Positions 61,901 through 64,000 of a stretch of DNA of 64,000 nucleotides are shown piece after piece. Position 1 is the first letter of the stretch, and each line of letters starts with the position of its first letter. The stretch comes from Fistularia commersonii (Eukaryota; Chordata; Actinopteri; Syngnathiformes; Fistulariidae), in the NCBI GenBank assembly GCA_037954325.1, contig JBBMNZ010000009.1, positions 12,556,501-12,620,500 of the forward strand, in the 5' to 3' direction. Under the pieces are notes generated by a model. The model saw only the letters and a program-made list of their open reading frames with translations, was not told the origin of the DNA and did not search any database. The position numbers were made by a program, and so were the translations under genes.

Positions 61901-64000
61901 TGAATGCTTGACGCCCTCCTTGATTCTGCCTATTTTTAGATTTTCCATATATACACCCAGATACCAAAATGCTATCAGTTAACATCATGCCTTTGGTTGT
62001 ACCCCCCCCTCAAAAAAAAGTCATCGCAGTCTATGTTTATCTGGTTTAAGCCACTAATTTAAACGTATAGTCAGTTTAAGGTTGTCTGAATTGAAGAAAG
62101 ATGCATAATAGTTGTCCAATTCCTTAACAATACGTAGAAATAGTTAATGTTGAGGGGATTGCCCCATGCTGTCTGATCTCTAATGGAAATTCATAAGTAA
62201 AAGAAACAGAGATGGTATAGAACAACAAAGATGAAAATGGAAAAACAGTAAAATCAAAGGAAAATATTTGGGATTTTGCTGAAAATCAAAGTTGAGTATT
62301 ACACTAATAAATTGTTTAGGGTAAATCAATTAGGGTTCCAGATTGAAGGAGCGTTTGGTTTCTGCAGACTAATCATAATGGGATGTTTGCAGGTGAATGC
62401 ACTCGACACCTTAGGTCAGACAGCCTTGCACCGCGCCGCCCTGGCCGGGCATCTACAAACCTGCAGGCAGCTGCTAGAATTCGGTGCGGATGCTTCTATG
62501 GTGTCACTACAGGGCTTCACTGCTGCTCAGATGGGAAATGAAGCAGTTCAGCAGATACTCACTGGTATGAACATATATGTGTGTGTGTGTGTTTATATGT
62601 ATATATATAGCTATACAGTGGCTACCAACGGTTGTTTGCTTGAAAATGTGCCTAAAGGTCAACGTTGATATGTTTTTCCCTTTAAGAGAAATTGTGTTAG
62701 ATCATCGCACATTTGCTTGCTATTTATAGACACACTCCATCTGTCATGTTGCCAACAGTCTGAATCACTTCTGCTCTTCTATTTCCTCATATTTCAATGA
62801 AACCATGACCTGTAGCTAGAAATCTAACCAGTGTTTAAAATTGAGCTGTCAGTAGAATGAAGGGAGAACAAATGTATCAAAGCAAAGACAAGCCCTTTCA
62901 CCTTTTATTTACTTCAGATATGGGACACACACTTTAAGGATCTTGAGTATTTATGCATAATGTCCTGTTTCCACTCTCCAGAGAATATCCAGGTGAGAAA
63001 CTCAGATGTGGACTACAGACTCCTGGAAGCTGCTAAAGCGGGAGACCTGGACACCGTCAAGGTAGTTTTGTTGTATTTTTCAACAGTTCTTACATACATT
63101 TGCACATTACATGTGTTTTTCATAAAGCGTGCAATAAAAAAGACGTTCTTAGAAACAATTGGAATGGCTCCGGCTCAGTTGGCTCAAGTGTGCGTAGAAA
63201 TGGAAAACACAGAAAGATGAGAAAGCACTATTTAAGTGGAGACCGTTTACCATCTGCTGGCAAGAACAAATTAATAATTCCTTCAGTTTTTTTATAAGAT
63301 AGAAGTTGTTTTCTATCATCATTTGGAAAGTGTTGATATAAATAATTTTCCACCATGTAGTGAAGATGTTGAAAGAAAAATAAAAAGATCCATGGAAGCC
63401 CCCTGGCACAATGGTTAGCAACGGTCAGCACAAAAATATGCAATAGGTTCATTGGAGAATCTAAATTTTGTGTGTATGAGTTAGTGATAGGTTACGTCAC
63501 CCCTGCGACTCAGAATCCAGGATAGTCAGGATAGGTTATGAATGATCCAAGACTTTAAGTGTAAAATGTAGCCAAGTCAGTGAGACTAGTGGAGATGCAT
63601 TTGAATTAAGTAAATGTATGCCTTAAGCGCTTCTCCTGTGTGTCTGTCCAGTCATTGTGTACAGCTCAGAATGTGAATTGCAGAGATCTGGAGGGCCGGC
63701 ACTCCACCCCCCTTCACTTTGCCGCCGGCTACAACAGAGTGTCAGTGGTGGAGTACCTGCTGCACCACGGGGCCGACGTGCACGCTAAAGACAAAGGGTG
63801 GGGTGTTTAACGTGAACACAACAGGAGTCAGGGTTTATGAGAAGTCTTCGCAGTTGTCGGTTTCTGCAATGCTCATTCCCTCAAACATTATATTTTCCAC
63901 TGTAGCGGTCTGGTTCCTCTTCACAACGCCTGCTCCTACGGCCATTATGAAGTGGCAGAGCTGCTGGTCAGACACGGAGCCTCAGTCAACGTAGCTGACT
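14504..64000 (+). CDS. tnks: tankyrase 1, exons 1-16 (gene continues past the window)
   Basis: Tankyrase is a poly-ADP-ribose polymerase that acts at telomeres (TRF1), spindle poles (NuMA) and in Wnt signalling (axin). The exons are 14504-14972, 16519-16634, 19378-19486, 27779-27874, 47021-47057, 51950-52025, 58326-58420, 58810-58876, 59129-59315, 60775-60896, 60993-61084, 61724-61802, 62393-62564, 62982-63061, 63652-63797 and 63906-64000 onward. They join without frame breaks. Ankyrin motifs such as [19 protein letters not shown] and FTPLHEAA repeat throughout. The first cluster reads [10 protein letters not shown], as in tankyrase 1; tankyrase 2 differs here. The Ser/Pro/Thr-rich N-terminus of about 110 residues also fits tankyrase 1 but lacks the human poly-His run. 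ARC1, ARC2, ARC3 and the beginning of ARC4 are present. SAM and PARP domains lie downstream, outside the window. Confidence 0.97.
14973..16518 (+). other. tnks intron 1
   Basis: GT-AG intron of 1.55 kb. It holds T-rich tracts (about 15366-15382), a LINE-tail-like 'gttcaataaaaaaaac' near 15608 and, at about 15950-16030, a 'ttcaggccaaggacccccaaact' segment resembling a hAT-type repeat. No gene seen. Confidence 0.6.
16519..16634 (+). CDS. tnks: tnks exon 2: ARC1 ankyrin repeat
   Basis: Encodes [20 protein letters not shown] and [19 protein letters not shown]. Acceptor cacctcag|GT, donor GGAG|GTGAGA, phase 0 exit. Confidence 0.96.
16826..17813 (-). mobile_element. pogo-type DNA transposon remnant with TIRs and TA target sites
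   Basis: The terminal inverted repeats start CCGGATTTTCTGCACTATAA on the left and read nearly the same on the reverse strand at the right end. A TA dinucleotide flanks each end (16824-16825 and 17814-17815), as expected for Tc1/mariner/pogo insertion. Extra 'ataaggcgca' motifs lie just inside both ends. The element sits in tnks intron 2. At about 1 kb it is too short for a full transposase and keeps only the N-terminal ORF. Confidence 0.8.
17150..17527 (-). pseudogene. truncated pogo transposase, DNA-binding part only
   Basis: A 125-residue ORF begins [18 protein letters not shown] and continues with a helix-turn-helix around [16 protein letters not shown], as in the Brinker/Psq-like domain at the start of pogo-family transposases. 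A second block ([19 protein letters not shown]) resembles the CENP-B-type helix-turn-helix. It ends soon after, at FRFMKRFEL, with no DDE catalytic region left in the element. An upstream in-frame ATG at 17551 would add eight residues. The frame is surprisingly undamaged, so the insertion may be young or the family recently mobilised in trans. Confidence 0.75.
17880..19065 (-). mobile_element. RTE-like LINE fragment, reverse transcriptase region
   Basis: Antisense reading gives [20 protein letters not shown], then [13 protein letters not shown] and [11 protein letters not shown] (about 18050-18210), the RT core region of an RTE-like fish LINE. The stretch from 18840 to 19065 is also matching antisense 5' sequence. 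Frameshifts and stops break it, and the FADD box is not present here. Confidence 0.6.
19378..19486 (+). CDS. tnks: tnks exon 3: ARC1 ankyrin repeat
   Basis: Encodes [20 protein letters not shown] and [16 protein letters not shown]. Acceptor ctctcag|GTG. The donor is ATAG|GCAAGT, a GC donor, because only the cut before GC lets the frame continue as [10 protein letters not shown] in exon 4. Phase 1 exit. Confidence 0.94.
20925..21060 (+). repeat. LINE/Penelope-like 3' fragment
   Basis: 'ggttctcggtcatccagg' followed by 'ctctcggatgaggggtgaaa' and 'caagtccagttgcc' is a recurrent fish repeat end. Class uncertain. Confidence 0.35.
21126..21291 (-). repeat. possible solo LTR-like fragment
   Basis: On the minus strand it starts TGTGGCGAACACGAGG, has a CpG-rich segment, a TATATATA box and an AATTAAA/AATAAA-like region, and ends ACAACACA. 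The layout resembles a short LTR, but no matching target-site duplication is present and no internal retroelement genes adjoin it. Confidence 0.25.
22966..23243. mobile_element. palindromic MITE, copy 1
   Basis: Begins ggactgactcagaaaat and ends attttctgagacattcc. The two arms ('ataaagttctttatctt' and its complement) pair along much of the element. The same element occurs at 41439 and 52904. No ORF. Confidence 0.8.
25140..26130 (-). mobile_element. antisense L2-like LINE fragment (degenerate)
   Basis: 'caaagtgtttattgtcacatg' and 'tttctctgtgcaatgaaa' (about 25158-25212), then 'gatgcagccggtgaagatgctgtc' (about 25806) and 'acacccaggtatttaaaactgctctccctgatgag' (about 25920) are typical antisense portions of fish L2-type LINEs. 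The middle (about 25330-25680) is unclear. Confidence 0.45.
26250..26735 (+). mobile_element. RTE-like LINE 3' end
   Basis: Interrupted frames give GTAHVG-like, then [15 protein letters not shown] residues and a 'gctgtggcgacccctgaagg' end followed by a (GAA)n tail at 26719-26743. The same C-terminus and tail appear at 51370-51680. This is the retrotransposon C-terminus plus 3' UTR only. Confidence 0.65.
27040..27260 (+). repeat. pyrimidine-rich tract
   Basis: C/T-rich low-complexity stretch upstream of the GC-rich segment before exon 4. Confidence 0.6.
27418..27778 (+). promoter_or_regulatory. GC/CpG-rich open frame abutting tnks exon 4 (possible alternative first exon)
   Basis: The frame used by exon 4 stays open for at least 120 codons upstream. 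In-frame ATGs lie at 27643 and 27727. The predicted peptide is Gly/Ala/Glu-rich, and the region is GC-rich with a G13-14 run near 27500. Read from 27643 it runs into [10 protein letters not shown] without a break. It may be an intron that is open by chance, or an internal start making an N-truncated tankyrase. Confidence 0.25.
27779..27874 (+). CDS. tnks: tnks exon 4: end of ARC1
   Basis: Encodes [20 protein letters not shown] and [12 protein letters not shown]. Acceptor ttgttgtacag|TG, donor ACAG|GTCAGC, phase 1 exit. Confidence 0.96.
29174..29202. repeat. (GT)n microsatellite
   Basis: About 14 GT units after 'gttctgtgtg'. Confidence 0.9.
30391..31790. mobile_element. hAT-like element remnant with nested SINE
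   Basis: The left end 'agtggtcaatccgtggcttgcggggccgcatc' and right end 'gatgtggccctgtgtagtttgcccccc' resemble the 'cggcccgcgggccgcat / tatgtggcccg' ends of hAT elements. The interior is interrupted by a SINE (30780-30980) and has no recognisable transposase domain. Confidence 0.35.
30790..30980 (-). repeat. tRNA-derived SINE
   Basis: The reverse strand starts GGCTGTAGCTCAGTCGGTAGAGC, an intact RNA polymerase III A-box, followed by a degraded B-box and the 'gcaatgtgacatgcaaac' to 'aagacactgaaccc' body typical of fish tRNA-SINEs. Not a functional tRNA gene: the cloverleaf does not continue. Confidence 0.7.
33585..33848 (+). other. unidentified 87-residue ORF in intron 4
   Basis: Reads [18 protein letters not shown], then [16 protein letters not shown] and a C-terminal [12 protein letters not shown]. 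Composition looks protein-like, but I recognise no family, and no splice sites match the tnks frame. Probably a fragment of a mobile element. Confidence 0.2.
34080..34560 (-). mobile_element. APE-type LINE fragment, RT C-terminus and 3' UTR
   Basis: The antisense frames contain '[14 protein letters not shown]' and 'FPPQGVW', matching the RT end seen at about 5700-5830 on the other strand. The rest resembles the 'ggaggccccaaggaagagcaaggacacactgg' 3' part of the same LINE family. Broken by frameshifts. Confidence 0.6.
35745..35790. repeat. (TG)n microsatellite
   Basis: Two TG runs separated by 'agcgta'. Confidence 0.9.
38160..39330 (+). mobile_element. R2/R4-like (Dong/Rex6 type) LINE fragment
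   Basis: Broken frames give [19 protein letters not shown] (about 38405-38465), [18 protein letters not shown] (about 38667-38720), [18 protein letters not shown] (about 38819), then [19 protein letters not shown], and a degraded TRQDPRC...HNRR motif (about 39190-39270). These correspond to the RT C-terminus, the linker and the cysteine/histidine motif before the endonuclease of R4-clade elements. Stops and frameshifts show it is dead. Confidence 0.65.
39570..40140 (+). mobile_element. L2-like LINE fragment, RT region
   Basis: [15 protein letters not shown] is the RT active-site box with the usual FADD changed to FADN, followed by [18 protein letters not shown]. After a deletion, 'ctcgattgacagcatcctgacctgaccggctgtatc' gives the SILTGC-like motif of the same family. 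Inactive. Confidence 0.65.
41439..41723. mobile_element. palindromic MITE, copy 2
   Basis: Starts ggactgtctcagaaaattgg and ends taataacagtcc. TA-rich flanks (tatata on the left, tgta on the right). Same element as 22966 and 52904. Confidence 0.85.
42000..42645 (+). mobile_element. RTE-like LINE fragment (degenerate)
   Basis: A GA-rich degenerate stretch with 'gtgagaccagccct', 'gaagatgaagatgtcgag', 'ggagggacagctcgggttagac' and 'cggagaccgaggaagatggagac', which align by eye with the RTE-like ends at 26.4 and 51.4 kb. No intact frame. Confidence 0.5.
42690..42860 (-). repeat. tRNA-derived SINE, degenerate
   Basis: 'aatcatccatcatggatgaaccgtgag' and 'gaggttcgaacc' (B-box-like) on the reverse strand match a family also seen in plus orientation at about 50698-50870. 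Confidence 0.45.
43311..43324. repeat. poly-C run
   Basis: About 14 consecutive C within a pyrimidine-rich segment (43230-43560). Confidence 0.9.
45420..45545 (-). repeat. SINE-like fragment
   Basis: 'catgtgtgaaccatcagcagtgggcagcc' and 'aggagttgatccaggaacttttggttccaagac' resemble the minus-strand SINE pieces at 42.7 and 52.3 kb. Confidence 0.35.
45554..46018. mobile_element. non-autonomous hAT-like DNA transposon
   Basis: Terminal inverted repeats: caggggtcccctaacta on the left and tagtttggggaccactg on the right. Internal 'cgagggccaaataa' and 'cttatctggcccccgcc' are typical of this group. About 465 bp, no transposase. An 8-bp target duplication is not clear. Confidence 0.65.
46580..47020 (+). 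promoter_or_regulatory. GC/CpG-containing block upstream of tnks exon 5 (possible internal promoter)
   Basis: Several CpGs, an RFX-like X-box palindrome (GTTGCTGCCGGCAAC, 46799-46813), then a long TG tract and an ATG at 46999 in the exon 5 frame with context GACACCATGA. If transcribed from here, the peptide would begin [20 protein letters not shown]. Inference only. Confidence 0.3.
46878..46964. repeat. (TG)n microsatellite beside tnks exon 5
   Basis: Almost pure TG, interrupted at 'ctgagtgaga' and 'tatg', ending about 57 nt before the exon 5 acceptor. Confidence 0.95.
47021..47057 (+). CDS. tnks: tnks exon 5: 37-nt exon, ARC1/ARC2 junction
   Basis: Encodes [12 protein letters not shown] plus part of the next codon. 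The acceptor aaccatctag|GT has a poor pyrimidine tract; the donor GCGAG|GTGAGT is strong. Phase 1 in, phase 2 out. Skipping it would shift the frame. Confidence 0.95.
49040..49400 (-). mobile_element. RTE-like LINE 3' end, antisense
   Basis: Antisense frames give [20 protein letters not shown] and '[19 protein letters not shown]', then '[14 protein letters not shown]', a decayed copy of the C-terminus seen at 26.4 and 51.4 kb. A poly-T/A run at about 49361-49379 adjoins it. Confidence 0.6.
50690..50870 (+). repeat. tRNA-derived SINE, degenerate
   Basis: 'gtttagcgcaggagatagagcc' is an A-box-like start, and 'aagacactgaacatc' plus 'catggttcatccatgatggg' form the body shared with 42690-42860. 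Confidence 0.5.
50900..51675 (+). mobile_element. RTE-like LINE fragment, C-terminus
   Basis: At 51369-51659 the open frame contains [40 protein letters not shown] and '[20 protein letters not shown]', ending at YHDP and a stop. This is the longest intact C-terminal frame of this family in the window, followed by the 'cccctaaagggaacagcc' tail. Upstream parts are decayed. Confidence 0.7.
51722..51760. repeat. (CA)n microsatellite
   Basis: About 19 CA units directly after the LINE tail. Confidence 0.95.
51950..52025 (+). CDS. tnks: tnks exon 6: ARC2 start
   Basis: Encodes [20 protein letters not shown] and SDGRK. Acceptor cgttttcag|G, donor CAAG|GTAATA, phase 0 exit. Confidence 0.96.
52200..52360 (-). 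repeat. SINE-like fragment
   Basis: 'tttcctgcactggaggagcagtgtcctgc' and 'gaattgaaccaagagctatttcagttccaagac' match, on the reverse strand, the degenerate SINE seen at 45.4 kb. Confidence 0.35.
52904..53186. mobile_element. palindromic MITE, copy 3
   Basis: Starts gactgtctcagaaaattaga and ends ttttctgagacagtcc. The centre carries complementary 'gttttcttaagatgtaagcc' type arms. Same family as 22966 and 41439, no ORF. Confidence 0.85.
53590..54115 (+). mobile_element. LINE reverse transcriptase fragment
   Basis: Broken frames give '[14 protein letters not shown]' (variant of FIIFMDRIS), then '[20 protein letters not shown]' (RT catalytic box, FADD changed) and '[13 protein letters not shown]'. 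This is the palm domain of the APE-type LINE whose other pieces lie at 5.0 and 34.1 kb. A '[12 protein letters not shown]' piece at about 54694 may be its endonuclease end. Confidence 0.55.
55800..56418. mobile_element. possible hAT-like non-autonomous element
   Basis: 'actgcggctccgagtggcttggg' at the left and 'ttgcggctcccagtg' with 'gttacgggtcgccgacccctg' at the right resemble fish hAT ends. The left inverted repeat is not clear, so the extent is approximate. Confidence 0.35.
57170..57235 (-). repeat. LINE end, antisense
   Basis: 'tcgccccacagtggggac' is the reverse complement of a common fish LINE 3' segment. Confidence 0.35.
57880..57935 (+). repeat. LINE/SINE 3' tail with (ATGG)n
   Basis: 'cgccaccctgagtgcaggataagtg' followed by 'atggatggatggatgg' is a familiar teleost retroelement end. 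Confidence 0.55.
58326..58420 (+). CDS. tnks: tnks exon 7: ARC2 ankyrin repeat
   Basis: Encodes [20 protein letters not shown] and [12 protein letters not shown]. Acceptor cttccctcag|T, donor AAGGG|GTATGT, phase 2 exit inside the Gly codon. Confidence 0.96.
58810..58876 (+). CDS. tnks: tnks exon 8: ARC2 ankyrin repeat
   Basis: Encodes [20 protein letters not shown] and LK. Acceptor tattccag|T, donor AAAG|GTATGC, phase 0 exit. Confidence 0.96.
58887..58921. repeat. (CA)n microsatellite
   Basis: About 16 CA units, 10 nt after the exon 8 donor. Confidence 0.95.
59129..59315 (+). CDS. tnks: tnks exon 9: end of ARC2
   Basis: Encodes [20 protein letters not shown], then [20 protein letters not shown] and [12 protein letters not shown]. 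Acceptor cttcttcag|C, donor ACAT|GTGAGT, phase 1 exit. Confidence 0.96.
59400..59550 (+). repeat. LINE/SINE-type repeat fragment
   Basis: 'gcactgtggtctattagtttggactcctgcc' and 'tgtgtggagtttgcatgctctgcttgcatgtgtctgcgtgagttctc' are a decayed copy of the common fish 'cggtggtgcagtgg' repeat. Confidence 0.5.
59800..60200 (+). repeat. SINE/L2-type composite repeat
   Basis: The left part 'aaatggtttccacttacacagcattttcgcac' and 'ttcagtgtctttcccaaggacac' match a known fish repeat body. The right end 'aagtcactttggatacaagcatctgccaaatgac' is the characteristic L2/V-SINE tail. Confidence 0.6.
60200..60290 (-). repeat. tRNA-derived SINE head
   Basis: The reverse strand reads GTGGCTTAGGTGGTAGAGCG (A-box) and later GGCGATTCAATTCCCAGC (B-box). 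Confidence 0.6.
60775..60896 (+). CDS. tnks: tnks exon 10: ARC3 start
   Basis: Encodes [20 protein letters not shown], then [20 protein letters not shown]. Acceptor ttttcatacag|A, donor TTG|GTAGGA, phase 0 exit. Confidence 0.96.
60993..61084 (+). CDS. tnks: tnks exon 11: ARC3 ankyrin repeat
   Basis: Encodes [20 protein letters not shown] and [10 protein letters not shown]. The intron before it is only 96 nt. Acceptor gtgtttcag|C, donor AAAGA|GTGAGT, phase 2 exit. Confidence 0.96.
61724..61802 (+). CDS. tnks: tnks exon 12: ARC3 ankyrin repeat
   Basis: Encodes [20 protein letters not shown] and QKHGAK. Acceptor cctggttatatag|T, with a modest pyrimidine tract; donor CAAG|GTAAAC. Confidence 0.95.
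62393..62564 (+). CDS. tnks: tnks exon 13: end of ARC3
   Basis: Encodes [20 protein letters not shown], then [20 protein letters not shown] and [17 protein letters not shown]. Acceptor atgtttgcag|G, donor ACTG|GTATGA, phase 1 exit. Confidence 0.96.
62982..63061 (+). CDS. tnks: tnks exon 14: ARC4 start
   Basis: Encodes [20 protein letters not shown] and GDLDTVK. Acceptor ccactctccag|A, donor CAAG|GTAGTT, phase 0 exit. Confidence 0.96.
63400..63575 (+). repeat. degenerate LINE/SINE-type repeat
   Basis: 'tggcacaatggttagcaacg' and later 'cacccctgcgactcagaatcc' recall the fish repeat at 59.4 kb, heavily diverged. Confidence 0.3.
63652..63797 (+). CDS. tnks: tnks exon 15: ARC4 ankyrin repeat
   Basis: Encodes [20 protein letters not shown], then [20 protein letters not shown] and ADVHAKDKG. 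Acceptor gtctgtccag|T, donor AAAGG|GTGGGG, phase 2 exit in the same Gly codon as exon 7. Confidence 0.95.
63906..64000 (+). CDS. tnks: tnks exon 16 (5' part, runs off the window)
   Basis: Encodes [20 protein letters not shown] and [11 protein letters not shown] to the last base. Acceptor ttccactgtag|C after a 108-nt intron. It reads straight through the place where exons 8 and 9 are split in ARC2. Confidence 0.95.

Noticed and set aside
1..64000. CRISPR array, prophage, operon or other prokaryotic system
   Set aside because: The window is intron-rich vertebrate DNA with spliced genes and fish retroelements. The direct repeats are microsatellites, SINEs or MITEs, not regularly spaced arrays.

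Overview
This is vertebrate nuclear DNA, almost certainly from a ray-finned (teleost) fish. It has intron-containing genes, long AT-rich introns, abundant (CA)n tracts, and typical fish repeats: L2-type tails, RTE-like LINE ends, tRNA-derived SINEs, palindromic MITEs and hAT/pogo remnants. There are no bacterial operons, phage genes or CRISPR arrays.

Three genes can be supported. (1) Bases 885-1193 (+) are the penultimate or near-terminal exon of a membrane protein with one EGF-like domain and one transmembrane helix. Its name I cannot assign. Its transcript probably ends at the AATAAA at 4853. (2) Bases 8459-9289 (-) are an intronless claudin, best matching claudin-23 (cldn23). (3) Bases 14504 to the window end (+) are the first 16 coding exons of tankyrase 1 (tnks), a poly-ADP-ribose polymerase. 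They cover a short Ser/Pro-rich N-terminus, ankyrin repeat clusters ARC1 to ARC3 and the start of ARC4. The SAM and PARP domains lie beyond the window. All 15 exon junctions were checked for phase and join into one frame of 679 complete codons plus one base. cldn23 and tnks are divergent, with start codons about 5.2 kb apart.

The intergenic space holds an internally deleted LINE (about 5040-5992), a CpG-rich TATA-bearing candidate transcription unit (7323-7935) and a direct repeat pair (13.1 and 14.1 kb). The tnks introns contain nearly all other mobile DNA: a pogo-type element with a leftover DNA-binding ORF (intron 2), at least five RTE-like LINE fragments, R4-like and L2-like LINE fragments, three copies of a palindromic MITE, hAT remnants and SINEs.

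The most interesting signals are in tnks itself. Intron 3 has a GC-AG boundary. The 37-nt exon 5 sits just downstream of a long (TG)n tract. Directly upstream of exons 4 and 5 the frame stays open and contains in-frame ATGs, the one before exon 5 in a strong Kozak context. These could be alternative first exons that would make N-terminally shortened tankyrases. I found no convincing new multi-gene system. Assignments come from recognising protein families and splice signals by eye, with no database search.
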